Notes under the pieces: generated by a model
The model's database searches: none
What the model was told of the DNA's origin: nothing
Seen by the model: only the letters and a program-made list of their open reading frames with translations
In this document: in pieces, positions 24,373 to 36,964 of the stretch
How the letters are laid out: every line of letters begins with the position of its first letter
Position numbering within the stretch: position 1 is the first letter of the stretch
Position numbers and translations under genes: made by a program
Assembly (NCBI GenBank): GCA_018340805.1
Contig: JACMZG010001908.1
Location: forward strand, 36,008,656 to 36,072,655
DNA: 64,000 nt
Source: Microvelia longipes
Lineage: Eukaryota; Arthropoda; Insecta; Hemiptera; Veliidae
Reading direction: 5' to 3'

Positions 24373-27300
24373 GAGTAACTAAGTGACAAAATTTAAATAA
24401 TAACAATAAACACTATTCGAAGAGTTTTGTTCACTGATGTCAGCACAAAAATAATCATTTAGTCGCAACGTCAGGCTCCTACTCCAATTACGCGTTTCAA
24501 AAGAATTTCAGAACATTTAGTGCATTTCTGGGTTAATAACGTACCAACTATGCAAAGGTTAATCACAATTAAAAATAAAATCGTCAATGAACGATGAAGT
24601 GGATACGTGAAATCTAATATTATAATTAAACCCATGAAAGTTTTAATTTAATATATAAATAAACTTCATTCGATATGTTCTATTATTTTAGAACATCTTA
24701 AGAGCTTTATCAAATCTAGCAGGGGGTCTGAAATACAAGACTTGGCTGAAATCCAGTAAATATAATCGGTATCCAGTTGCTGGGACAGCTAAGAAATATG
24801 GTTTTATCTCGTCAGATGTTTCAGACTATTTACGTCTATATTTTTATCATGGAGACGCGTATCCCCAGAGGAGGAAGTTATCTAAATATATTTTTGGATT
24901 TCTTTTATCTTCTGTCTCATCTAAATTTTTTTTAAAGCTCTTGTACTCAATTTATAGAAATAGAAAAAAATAAAAGATACTGATTACTGGGATTACGCAT
25001 GGCCTCAACGTTTTCGGCAAGAAACTCTTAAATATATTGCATAATTTTTCTTTCATTTCCTCCGATCACCGAACAATAAAAATTGTATGGGGCAATAGAT
25101 ACACTAACCAGTTTTATTTCACAAAATCGTATTGGTTGTATCCATGCTAAAAGTGCTGGCAATAAGAGGGTGAAACTTAGGTAAATCGTCCGAAAGAAAT
25201 GCTTGATTTTATCTTTAAAACACTTTACTGCGAACTATTAAACAAAGGTAAAATGTTTCACATTTGTTGTTCATCCCATAATGGCTTTTTATTCCCACCA
25301 ACTTTCTAACATATGAAAACCAAGTTGTAAGAAACTGTTTTGTATCTTTTAAAAAGAAGACGTTACAATAGATATTTTTTAACTAAAATGAACGATAATT
25401 GATATCTATGTGTCTGTCAGCAAAGATTAAAAAAAGCAACATAATGCTTACAAGACACTCAGCATTGTAAAATTATATTTCTTTATCTTTCAATCGCATC
25501 CTTGAGTCTGTCTTTAGAAAATATACATAATCAAACTAAACCAGATTTAAATAAACTGAAGATCTAAATTTAAGATTATAAAGAACAACTGGTAGGTGAG
25601 ATAATAAATTCGGGTATTTCAGAGATATTACTATGTAAACAATCTCGACCTTTATTTGCAAGCACTGTGTCACTTACACTTCTCAGTGTTAGAGTTTGTC
25701 TACAGACCTGAAATTTCGGTCATTTAAGATAACACTCCGGATACATTTATCTTATCTATTCGTAACGGAGGAGTAAAGTAATAACAAACAAACATTATAT
25801 ACACGTTACATTTCCAATAGAGTTCGATATTCTCTCAAAACAATAATGTCAAGTGGCAACCACCTATACCTTTATTTACTACTTACTTACTGGCTCATTA
25901 TTAAGTCACAGCCAACTAGAGACTACGAATGTGCTACTGATTTGTACAGCATAAGACATCGCCATACAAACTAACAGACAACGGGGATAAACCTGTTCCT
26001 CTGAATCGGAACAGGTTTCGATTTAGATAAAAAACCCTGGTCAAAATTTATTAATTTAATTTTATATAAATAATTTACTTATTTCTGACTAATTTTTTAG
26101 TACGTACCAACATGACTTCAAATTACGGGCTTTCGGTCCGTAGCCAATACGCAGCCTGAGGCCATCCATGTGGCCGCATTGTTGTTGTTTTATTATTATT
26201 TGTTATTACAAGGCACTTTACAGACCCGTTCCCCGGGCCTATGAAAGGCTCGCTGTTTTGTTAAAATATTTATTGCTGCATGACATATTGTCACGTATCA
26301 AACGCATTTTCATAGCCTCGCCACTCGGCTGCGCGGGCCTATGGAACTCGCTATGACCTCTCCGGGCCATATAAACGTATACATGTATATACAAGTTATA
26401 TGCAGCGTTAACCAATTAGCTTAACCCACTTTACTCGTATAGTAAAAGAAACCTTCTTTTTACTCATTTGTAATGGCGTCATAATCAAGTTATTTGCTGA
26501 TTGCGCCACTTAGTCTGATTGAGCTAAAACCGGACACAATAGTTTTAGAAGGCCAACAAGCACAAGAAGCCACTTCGAGGTCATTCCGCTTTGTGGACCT
26601 ATGAACGTACTTTAGCTTGCCATGGTTCCGTGGGAGCCATTTTGTCCTGTCTGTCTGAGGCAGTAGGCAAAAGGGGGCGGATCATATATATTTATGATCA
26701 TATATATATATATATCAACTTCCTTCAACCGAACAACCTCATCAAAAATCATTTTAAGATAAAAATTCGCTTAAAAGCTCAATTATGTTTTGAAATAAAT
26801 AATTAACTTTTAGAGAGCCGTGTAATGCGGTTTAGTGTTATTCTATGCTCAAAGATAAATTATAAGACGAAAAAGTTTTGATCCATATTTGCCACCTGAT
26901 TTTTTTTTCTTCCGCGATGAACCAAATTTACCCCATAATAGAAATTTCAGAGAAAAGAAGGTGCCAATAATAAGAAAAAATATAAGTGAAGAATTGAGGT
27001 CATAGGTTGAAGGGATCTGTAACTAACTAAATTAAGCTGTCGGATGAAATTACTAAGTATTGAATTAACAACAAAGAAAAAACCTGTAGAGCGTAGAGCA
27101 ACCAAAAATAAGCCGAGTCCGAGAATCTCTATTTAAGCTTAATATAGTATAAAACTAATCTAAGAAATCAATACCAAGGAACTTGACTAGCCTCAGTGTC
27201 TACGTCTACATCAAAGTAACATTGATGTGATGGGTGAGTCATAGTGTCTGGAAGGAGGGGGTAGCGCTACCTGGAACTCAGTGGATTTTAATAGAAAATC

Positions 27301-27835
27301 CTTCCCAGCCACGTCACTAACAGGAGAAAAAGGGCGCCTTTACACCCACTTATTTTTAAGTTCAACGTAAATGCTATTGAGTCAACTAGTTATTCTTTCA
27401 TCGTGCCATAAAAATGAAATAATTTAATTTAAATAAATCTCTGCAAACAAGTGCTACAATAAAATAACAGTGTAATAGTTCATATTTTATTTCTCAACCA
27501 TTTTAACACTTTAGATTTGATCAACAAATAATCTATGCCCCTCCTTTTTTTCAATATTTGTTATATGGAGGTTTGTCCTCATATAAAGGCAGTATTTTTG
27601 TTGATATTTTATCAAATTCGTTTCACAGCGAGAGAATCAGTATTTACTTTATAAATTGTTCATAACTTAAAGAGTTTAACAGCACTTCCAAATTGATGAA
27701 TGACTATCTAGCGCCATCGGACAGTTCAAGTACTGGTACAAGAGCCCCAAAAATATTCTTGGGTACAAGTACCCAAGAAAACTGCGGATATCATGTTTTC
27801 AAATGTATTGTGTTTAATTAAATCTTAAGGGATGT
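24373..27835. other. non-coding stretch
   Basis: No gene recognised. Small perfect hairpins: 25989-26018 (AAACCTGTTCC arms) and about 27755-27779 (TTCTTGGGTAC arms). 26100-26650 is GC-richer than its surroundings but has no open frame with recognisable motifs. Confidence 0.5.
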
Positions 27836-28048
27836 ACTTTAAACCAGGGTTACTTCTAGGGGGGGATTAACCCCCCGGAGTTAAAATGATCCCCCCCCCC
27901 AGCAGGAAACATTAACTGTACCCCTCTTCTGGGGTGAAAAAATTGCCTCCCTAGTAGTAAAAATGGGTCTCTTGCTAAAAAAACTGTCGATTAAAATTAT
28001 AATTGATCATTATTATTTTGATAACTTTCCAAATATGTTAATTTTGTT

Positions 28049-28370
28049 GCTACTTTTGGTATCCTTTAATATTGGTATACTATAATATTGCCCATTTTGG
28101 AAACCGCATTAAATCCTAAAAAAATATGCTTATACCACTATATTTTGGTAATAATTTTTATCACGCTTTTGTTCGACATATCATATATGTTTCTTAAAAA
28201 TTTTGACTTCTAGTAGTTTTGAACAAAATTCTATGATACGTCGAACTAAAGCTTGATCAAAAATATTACCAAAATATAGTGGTATTAATATTATTGTTTA
28301 AGATTCAAAGCGGGTTTCAAATAGACAATATTACGGTATCCTATAACTTCCAAAAGTATTATCAAAATTA
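28049..28370. mobile_element. foldback element nested in the 27.8-28.8 kb element
   Basis: Arms of ~150 nt: TACTTTTGGTATCC...ATAATATTGCCCA...CCACTATATTTTGGTAAT...TTCGACATATCATA, and the complement ending GGTATCCTATAACTTCCAAA AGTA. Turn at about 28200-28215. Confidence 0.8.
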
Positions 28371-28531
28371 CCATAATTAGGTAATAGTTACAAAAATAGT
28401 AATGGTATATTTGAAGTTGTAGAGGTCAATTTACTAAGGTAGAGAAAATTTTCGAAAGCCAGGGACTTTCTATTCTTTTTATTTAAATAAATTTAATAAT
28501 AAACTATTATTCTTAGGACAAAGTTTTAATT

Positions 28532-28670
28532 TTTTTTTTTTTTTTTTTTTTTTTTTGTTCGGAAGGTCAAAAAAAAAAAAAAGCTTTATGCCGCCAGAGT
28601 GTGGGGGAGTGCTAGACTAATTCCCACTACCACTAGGAAATTGCCAGCTTACCCCGTCACTAATTCACAA
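28532..28670 (-). mobile_element. short poly(A) retro-insertion with 12 bp target duplication
   Basis: Begins with a ~26 nt T-run (a poly(A) tail on the minus strand) and is flanked by AAAGTTTTAATT at 28520-28531 and 28671-28682. The ~110 nt body is not identified; it is GC-rich and could be a truncated SINE. Confidence 0.65.
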
Positions 28671-28810
28671 AAAGTTTTAATTGAAATTAAGAATAATTGA
28701 CCCCCCTCCCCCTGGTCAACAATTTTTACAACTGTGTCTAACTCCTCCCCTCCATAATTTAGAGACCCCTCCCGGGGGGAAAAAGGTATTAAAGAAACCC
28801 TGACTTTAAC

Positions 28811-30371
28811 CATCCTGTGTATTAGTTAAGGAATGAACTGTTTAAACGTCAATATGACTGAAACAGGTATAGACGAAAGGCAACTAAAGGTTCGAGTTGT
28901 AAAAAACCTGAAAGTCGCAGACTTAAAAAAGTAATCAAATATGGTAAGGAATTGAGGTAGGGTTGGAAAGAGGTATTCTATACTTCTAACAGCCATATCC
29001 GTTAAAGATTAGTTCGAACTTACAAAAGTAAGACCCGGGACTTTACATCCATTGTTAAGAACAAAGCAATAACACAATTGAAAGAACAAGTTCTCTGTAA
29101 GCTAGTAAAACAACCGTATACTTTTAGTCCTTATTGAACATTTTTGTACTACGCTATTCTTTAACATTTATACATCTAAAAGCATAAGTTCATGAAAATG
29201 GCAAGATATATATTTTTAATCTACTTTAATAAAATGTTTCAGCGGTTAACACTGATCGAAAACACTCAACATAAATTATTGAGACGGAAACAAATCCTTT
29301 TATCTATCAACGATTAAAATCCGGCTCCTTGAAATATTGGATCAAAAACGACTATGCTAATTCGAGTTTCATCATAATTGTCCGTTTTGGACACTTTTAT
29401 GACGTTATAAGTGGTTTTCATCTTGCTGTCTCTGTCATGCCTAAATCCTGAGCATGTGTTTCTTTTAAATACTTTATTTTTTATAAAAACATACAATATG
29501 ATTAGAAATATTTAATCACAAAAATTACAACCCTACAATGGACATCCAGAGCGTAGGGTTGGAGTCAATACATAGCTAGTATTACAAAATAGCGATTGTT
29601 TTTAATTATTTGTATACATAGAGTATTTCACTAGAGAGGGCACAGCTCATCTCATCACATTAAGAGACTTGAAACACTTTTTGGGGAATGTTTTTGTTAG
29701 AGAGTAGAAGCTAGGCAGAAAAATCAGGCATAAGATCTCGTTGTGCTACCCGGAATTTCTGAATTTACAAATTTTGACAAATAAAACATAAAATCCAACA
29801 TGTAAAAAACTAGCTGTCTAAACTCAATAGCTACTTTATTTTAAGGTTCTAAGATATGGGTAAAAATTTATTGGCGTAACATTAAAGATTATATAATAAT
29901 ATCTGTTAGAATTATGTTGTTTTGACGCAAAAAATTAAATCATATAGCATCATTTTAAAATAAATTGCTAATACTTTTATGAAGATTCAAAATCAAAAGT
30001 ATCATCACATTAACTAATTTATTCATGAACTCAAAAGCGTAAAGAGGCCGAAGTAACACCACTTTAAGTTTTGTATTATCATGACATTTAAAAGACGAGG
30101 CGAAGCAACTCTGAAAATGTAAGAATAAGTACCGAGGTACCCTATACCAGATTTTCCACACTTTCGGACCCGCTTCGCCTCGACATGATTACCTAAAGTT
30201 AAAATTAGTGTTACTTTGGTCTCCCTACACGCTATTGTGTTCATGAATGGATTAAAAATATATTTTCATACTTAGCAGCTTAGTTTTAATTAATTTAAAA
30301 CCATCCTAAGAGCATTAGCAACGAATTATAACATTATACTAAATGATTTGTAAAAGTACAGAGGTACCTCG
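28811..30371. other. non-coding stretch with R-A fragments
   Basis: 29690-29860 holds a partial R-A copy (AGAGAGTAGAAGCTAGGCAG AAAAATC, CTCGTTGTGCTACCCGGAA). At about 30150-30190 the reverse complement TCGAGGCGAAGCGGGTCCGA AAGTGTGGA recalls the R-A tail. No gene. Confidence 0.5.
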
Positions 30372-30379
30372 TTCTGTAC

Positions 30380-31089
30380 CAGTGGCGGCGATAAGCATGA
30401 TGCCCTGCCGGGGCATAGACAACTAAAATGACGCCCCCTATTCAATCAGTTTAACCACCCCCCTTCACTTCTTTGAGGGGGGGGGGCCTTTTTTTTTGCC
30501 CTTCAAAGAAAAAAACATAGAACATCCCTCTCACTGTGGATGGGCTCATCTGATGCTTTTTCGCCTGCCATGGTTTTCTTTTTCCTTACCCTTTCTAAGG
30601 CAAAAATCATCCACGCACTCACACTCTCTAGCTACTTTTTCAGCCTTGCAAATAAATTTAGAAACACCTTTTTGTCTGATTTTCTCCATTTTTGGGCAGT
30701 TTATTGCAGTAATTGTTTTGCCATTTCCAGGTCACAGTTTTTATTTTGCGTATACTTACTCGTAATATTTATTTCTTTTAAAAGAGGGGGACAGACCGAA
30801 GCAGAGCCGATCTAACACGAACCTATAGCACTTATACACTCTTTGACTCTCTTCAACACTAATTGTATCAAATCTTTTCTTTTCAGTTTCATTTATCAAC
30901 GAGTTATTTAATACTTAACTGCTCGTTTTTATGTAAAATAACTTAAGTGCGGATTATGGATATTATAAATTGTTTTCTTATGTGGGGGGGGGGGTGTGTG
31001 AAACCTTCGTTATGATGCCCCCCGTCGACGTTGGTGCCCCAAACTGCCGGGGCGGCGCCCCGGCTGCCCCGGCGTTATCGCCGCCACTG
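30380..31089. mobile_element. hAT-like non-autonomous element with exact 8 bp target duplication
   Basis: 710 nt between identical TTCTGTAC copies at 30372-30379 and 31090-31097. Terminal inverted repeat CAGTGGCGGCGATAA at both ends, then GCCGGGGC blocks. 8 bp duplication plus CAG..G termini fit the hAT superfamily. The interior is AT-rich with G/C-runs and has no transposase-like frame. Confidence 0.9.
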
Positions 31090-31097
31090 TTCTGTAC

Positions 31098-31900
31098 CCG
31101 ATATTTTTCATATTATTTCTAGAATGTTCACGTGGTCCGAGCTCATGAAACACGTTTGGTTCAATATAGTTTAAAATGTAATAATACGAACGTATGAGTA
31201 TGCAATTCTTGTACATAATTAAATCGAATGAATCTTTTTATATAACAATAATACACGCAATTCCTATTATCCCAATTAAAATAATTATATATTGACGAGG
31301 GTCCGTAAAACAAAAACAAAAATAAGTGAAGTCCTAACGAAAGCTTTTTACATTGTTGCATCATATGGAGACAAACATACCCCCTCACTCTGGAAAAGAG
31401 GGGAAAGAAATAGGCCCTAAAGGGCACCCCTCTGACTGACCTGGTTTACTCCCTTTACTCTATACCGGACTGTTGTCCTACGAAACAAGCTATGACGTAA
31501 TCCGACCACTTATCTAGAATACACCTACTCAACAACCCTTCTTGTTTTCCAATATTTTATAAGAAAATTCCTACGCACTCTCATATTTCACCCTTGACAA
31601 GACTGCTCTTTTCATTTAATGAAATGAAGGCAAAGAATCGAGTTACTTCTGGATTGCTTCATTTTTTCGTTGGAATAAAAAGATGAAATTATTTTTATGG
31701 CAGGATCACCAAAAATTCCCTACCTACGCTGAAGGGATATTAAGATTTTATTTAAGACATACTTCTGCCCTGTTTTTAAAATTTTTTTAATCTGGTTTTT
31801 AAAAGAATCCTTGTCCTCGACAGGGTCAATTATTGTATTAAGTTGAGATGAAATAATATTGATGTGTTCGGAATAGAGCATGTTTGCTATAATCCGCAAG
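31098..31900. other. non-coding stretch
   Basis: Nothing recognised. Confidence 0.5.
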
Positions 31901-31908
31901 TAATATAT

Positions 31909-31974
<66 letters not shown>

Positions 31975-31989
31975 TATATATATATATAG
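31901..31989. repeat. (TA)n microsatellite
   Basis: About 88 nt of TA with two interruptions. Confidence 0.95.
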
Positions 31990-33838
31990 ATTACATCCCT
32001 GGTCTACCTTCCGCCACAAGATCCACCCCACAATCGATTTTTTTTCAAAGGATATTTACTAAAACTAAATGTGCAAAAGTGAGTTATTGAAATTATTTTA
32101 TTAAAAAATAAATTATATACCTCAGATAACCTACATTAATTTAAGAAAATTGAGTTTATCAAATTAATAATTAAAGCAAATATTCATTCTTGTGTAAATA
32201 GTAATTATAATTACAAAATTAAAAATAATTACCTCTTGTTAACTAGTTCAGCGTCCTTGATCGACAGTTATATAATTATTTGAATACATGTACTACAACT
32301 GTAGTTTATAACAAATATTGATAATTTTGTAATAATTTTGCTATATTTTAGCAATTCAGTTTCCAATCGAATGGCGATAGTATTCAATCAAAGTCATTAT
32401 AAAGAAGCTCAAATTGATTTATTATAATTTATGTCTCCTTGAAAATTTACAAAGATACTGTCAACATAAAATTTTTAATTTTACCTAATCCGAAAAAAAA
32501 AATTATTTCTAAATGAGGCTAAAATGTTCTTTCTTAGGCAGAGATGAGTATTTTTTTCTATTTAAAACGGCTATTCAGCAAGGCTAATAAATATTAGCAG
32601 CTAATTCATTTAGCATATCTTCAATTTCAATCTGCTGTCTGAGCAAGCAAAACTCAAAGCCAGAGTCCCCAAGTTCGAATCTTACTACTGCCGAAAATTT
32701 ATAATAATTTTATTCATAATATAGAAATTTAATTATTATAGCTAAAACAAAATCGTTTAGTTCAACAAAATTAATTTTATTGAATCAAAAAACGGTAGAT
32801 AAAATAAAACAGCACATTGGAGCAAAGCATTTCTACTTTCGAATTTTACATTTCTTGGCTTGGTCAAAGGGGCTTAATGCAGCTATCAGCTCTTTCGGAC
32901 TTTGCCTTTCTGGGCCCTACTGCTGTCAAATTGTCCCTTTCGCTCTCATCACCCATCGCAAACCTTTTTTGCTTTTTAGATATCTTGATGACTACCTTTA
33001 AAAGACACTTTGCCTATGATTTATTTTTTAATCTGCTTGATCACTCTTTGTTAAACATCTAATTTCTGAAAAATACGACTATTATTTTATTTATTAACTT
33101 TTTATTTGCAAAACTAACTCACTATTTGCCACTAATTTGTTTCTGGTAATGCGCTAAAACATTATATAAATTAGCTTAAACTAAAGCTTTAAATGAATAT
33201 GAAAAATATTTCAAATTAAGAGTATAGTTTTGTACAATGAAATAAACATGCCACATAAACAATAAAAATTCCATTTCTTTAGAAATATCAAAAAGAATAG
33301 GAAAAAATACTAATGCTACTGATCAAGGTATGAAGCAAAAACTTAAAAATCAAGCAAGAAATAGATTTAAAAGGACCAAAATTGAGGACCTCCTCGCTAT
33401 ATTTATTGTATAAAATGAAAGGTTAAAATATTTTCCAATCTTATTAAACAACGACTACGGTTTTATAAATACTTTAACATGGGACTTAAATACTAGAAAC
33501 AAAAAACTCATAAAATATTTACGACCCCTTGTGATTGATTGTAAAGAGAAGCCTTTCAGTTTTAATGAGCTCTCTATCTTTAGTGCATAACAGCAGATTA
33601 AATGAAGTTAGAAACTTCAAATAAATCAAACGCGAGATAGATTTTGCTGGTCATCTGTCTTTAAATATGACACCTTGTTTATCACCAACTTAAGGTTTAT
33701 TTTCTTTAATTTTTAATTACTACAAACAATAAGCGTTGTATCCGTGTCAACATCTCGCCATATGCCAAGTTTCGCCAAACACACAAACATGTTAATTTAT
33801 ACTTCCACACACACACACACACAAACATTTAAATGTCA
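31990..33838. other. AT-rich non-coding stretch
   Basis: No gene recognised. 32660-32700 has CCAAGTTCGAATCTTACTAC, a B-box-like piece without a tRNA fold. A frame near 33720 reads SPYAKFRQTHK, which may be decayed LINE protein upstream of the piece at 33841. Confidence 0.45.
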
Positions 33839-33840
33839 AG

Positions 33841-35010
33841 ATGAGAGTAGCTTTAGTTTCGTTAGATGTTGAAGGAGCATTCGACGCTGCTTGGTGGCCA
33901 ATGATAGTCGTTTGAGAGTTTTGAAATGTCCCGATAATTTACTAAGACTAGTGCAGTCTTATTTTACAAACCGATCAAGTAAATTATCCATGGATAATTT
34001 CTGTAAGTTGATAATCCTACCTGTGGTGTCCCAGGGTTCTTCTAGTTCTCCAGGATTCTGGAATATTCAATATACAGCCTATTACATCTTCTATTACACC
34101 AAATTGTGTGGTATAGCATTTGCAGACGACTATCTACTTTTAGTGGCAGCAAAACAGAGGAGTTAGAAGTAACAACTAATGAAGCTTTAAGACACGTTAA
34201 TAACTGGGTCATCCAAAATAAGTTAAAATTTAGTAAAGACAAATCTCAATATCTATATATAACAAGAAAAAGGAAAAGGAACTTAACATCTATTTGGACA
34301 CAACGAAATTAAAAACCCGCAAATTGCATTAAATATCTAGTGTCTACTGACAGATAACTGGACCTGGGCACGCATATTCGAAACACTACAGCTAAAATTC
34401 AATCTTTTATTCACATTTTATCCAGATCAGCGAAACTACACTGGGGTTTAGGATGCAGAGCCTTGCAAATTATTTATAAGGAGCCTTCCTTCCTATGATT
34501 CTGTACGCTGCACCTGTTTGGATAGATGGTCTGCAAATCAAAGCTAACCAGCAGAGATTAAAAACTTGTCAACGCTTGATAGCTCTGAGGATGATCAAAG
34601 TTACCGGACCATATCTTATGAAAGCTTCGTGTATTTTGGCAGGAGTTCTCTTCAATTTGCCAAGAAGCATATCAAGCAGTGATCTCTATAAGATTCAGAG
34701 AGGAGTAACCTTGACTGGATAGACAGTGACAACTTTGAAAGACCAATAAACTTTAAGTTTTGGCGCATCCGGCACAAATGTTGAAAGCATAATTACTGAA
34801 GACCAAGATGACAGTAATTAACACTTATCTGTCTACACCGACGGAAGTAAAAGTGATGACGGAGTAGGTTTGTGCTTTTGTAGCATACTCTATACCAACA
34901 TCGTGTCCAGTGAAAAGTTTAAGCTATCAACATATTGCTCAAATTATCAAGCAGAACAATTTGCAATTGTAAAGGCTTTAGAATTGCAAGAAATACGCGC
35001 AAGGTGATAC
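33841..35010 (+). pseudogene. R1-like LINE reverse transcriptase and RNase H, degraded
   Basis: Ordered remnants in changing frames. MRVALVSLDVEGAFDAAWWP (palm A); LKCPDNLLRLVQSYFTNRSS KL; a VSQGS...PGFWNI block; GIAFADDYLLL (the FADD active site, intact); NEALRHVNNWVIQNKLKFS; MILYAAPVWIDG at 34495 (thumb/linker); then near 34833 VYTDGSKSDDGVGLCF, ...YQAEQFAIVKALELQEI (RNase H, with D of 'TDGS' and E of 'AE' present). GAFDAAWWP and PGFWNI are typical of the R1 clade. At least four frameshifts. Confidence 0.85.
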
Positions 35011-35458
35011 ATCGGCTCTTCAAATTATGTTAAAAAGTGTAAGTTTTCTTTCAGACACTGGCGTAAAATTTTAACTACTTTAAAATTAAATAACAAGAAA
35101 AATAAATGTGCAGTTTCATAAATATTTATCGAATAGTTTTCGAGAAAATATAATTTAAAGTTTTGTCAAAAGTCACATTTTAATGAAAAATATATTCAAG
35201 ATTCATCTTATCTAATAAAGAAGAGTAGGGATAGACCAAACATTTCTCGGGAATTCCGTAGAGGTGCAGTGGAAAAACTAATACTTCCATAAAATAATAA
35301 TAAACAATTTATCCAGGCATTATTATTGTTATCTACGTGTTTAAGGTAAATATAGAGATTATACATACATACATAATATTCTAGTTTACTTAAAATTTGA
35401 TTTAATTTTTTTTTATTTAATTTTTTTCTTAGAACTAAAAATATATCTTACTAGCAAA

Positions 35459-36000
35459 ATGAGTGATAAAAAGATAAGTAAATCAATTGAAGACTTTAAA
35501 GAATCTTTTAAAAAAGAAATTCAAGAATTTCTTCAAGACCTGAGAAATCATATTAAAGCTGATATTATAGCAATTATTGAAGAAATTAATGATCAAATAA
35601 AAATCCAAGATGAGAGAATTAGTTATCTTGAAAAACTTATGAATAGGAAAAATATAATTGTGTTCGGTTTGAACGATATTGAGGAAGAAAATTTGGAAGA
35701 AGTAATTATGAAGATATTTAAAGGACTGGAAATAGACATAAAAGAAACTGATATAGATCATGTGAGAAGAGTTGGTCAGTGGAAGAACAGGTTGACGAAC
35801 CTCGTGTTATTTTTATCTCTCAAGAAATGCTGGTAATGAAAAATGTACACAAATTAGATCAACTTGAAGAAAATATCAGTATTGGGGAAGACTACCCTAA
35901 ACATGTTCGTGATAAAAGAAGAATTCTTAAACCTAAAATGCTAGAAGCTAGAAATAGAGGAAAATTTGCTGTAATCAAATTGATAAGTTAATAATCGAAG
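35459..36000 (+). pseudogene. LINE ORF (coiled coil plus L1-like nucleic-acid-binding region), frameshifted
   Basis: A 125-codon frame starts at ATG 35459 with a coiled coil (SIEDFKESFKKEIQEFLQDL RNHIK) and RKNIIVFGLNDIEEENLEE, DIDHVRRVGQWK. A +1 shift near 35790 moves to a second frame: EEQVDEPRVIFISQEMLVMK, DYPKHVRDKRRILKPKMLEA RNRGKFAVIKLIS, stop at 35991. The pattern RKNI.VFGL...D.D...R.G...RP..IF.S...K...DYPK..R..R.IL.P...EAR..GK.A.IK is common in insect LINE proteins. A single shift separates the halves, so decay is mild. Type of LINE uncertain. Confidence 0.75.
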
Positions 36001-36960
36001 ACTTAAAACTTGTAATAAAACAGATACCACCAATGTACGCCTGTTAAAAAAGAAAATAAAACATTCAACTAAAGCAGATTCAAACAATGCGTCAAAAAAG
36101 AAAATAATTGAGTGTCAAAATATAACACAAAATGGCAAAACAATCAGTGTTAAAACTCAATAAAAAAGTCATTTGAAAGCCAGAAACTACCAGCGGATTG
36201 TAACAAAGACACTTAAAGAAATTCAGATTTGTCAAAGTTAACGAATAGATCCTGGACCAGATTTGGAATCAAATTGCCCGCCGTTTGGAAATCTATAAAC
36301 TTATTCCTTTTTTAAAAAAAATTATTACTTGGTTGATGTAACTAGTATTTACCAACGAATCAATACTTATTTTCTTTAACATTAAAGTATACTTATTATA
36401 ATTTAATATTAAAACCTATGTTTTAAATTACAATTTAAATGTTAAAGTTTTTAAATGTACAATCTAAAATAACAATATATAAATATTATTAAATAAATCA
36501 TAAATTAAAAAATATCATTTATTTATACTATGCAATAATCATATACATTTAAATAAGCGAGTTTATAAAAATATTAAATTCAAAATAAACAAATTAATGA
36601 TAATTATAAATAGTGAAATAATAATAAAAAATACCTAACATAAAATTTTAAAATAAAATAAATTTTTAAAAATTACAAAGAAAATAAATAGTACTTATGA
36701 ATTACACTTAAATAATATTTTAGTAAAATTAAATAAATAATATATATCATTCATAAAAAAAATCAAAATATAATAATTATTTAAACAAACTCCTAAATAC
36801 CTTGTAAAAGGTATAACCACGGTTTTTCACCGATTTACAGATAAAACAAAAAAAAACAAAAAAAAAATTATTTAAAAAAATGTAAAAATAAGGAAAGTAA
36901 TTTAAGATTATGTTTAATGTTAGAAATTATGAAGGTTGGGTTTTTTTATCTGTAATAAAT
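36001..36960. other. very AT-rich spacer
   Basis: Separates the two LINE pieces. No coding motif seen after about 36280. Confidence 0.5.
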
Positions 36961-36964
36961 GGTT

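Larger units (their letters stand above)
27845..28802. mobile_element. hAT-like non-autonomous element with nested insertions
   Basis: Ends CAGGGTTACTTC (left) and, reversed, CAGGGTTTCTTTAA (right), each followed inward by C/G-runs. Flanks ACTTTAAAC (left) and ACTTTAAC (right) fit an 8 bp duplication with one extra base. No transposase frame. It holds a foldback element (28049-28370) and a poly(A) retro-insertion (28532-28670). Confidence 0.6.

Noticed and set aside
30496..30815. Two overlapping open frames of ~90 codons inside the hAT-like element
   Set aside because: No transposase or other motif, phenylalanine/serine-rich low-complexity sequence, and two frames open at once; chance openings in AT/T-rich DNA.
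32640..32710. Possible tRNA (GTTCGAATCTT box)
   Set aside because: No acceptor stem, D-arm or anticodon arm could be drawn around it.
32780..33062. Overlapping 73- and 81-codon plus-strand frames
   Set aside because: No family motif and two frames compete; not supported as a gene.
35483..35761. 92-codon minus-strand frame
   Set aside because: Antisense shadow of the LINE ORF at 35459-36000.
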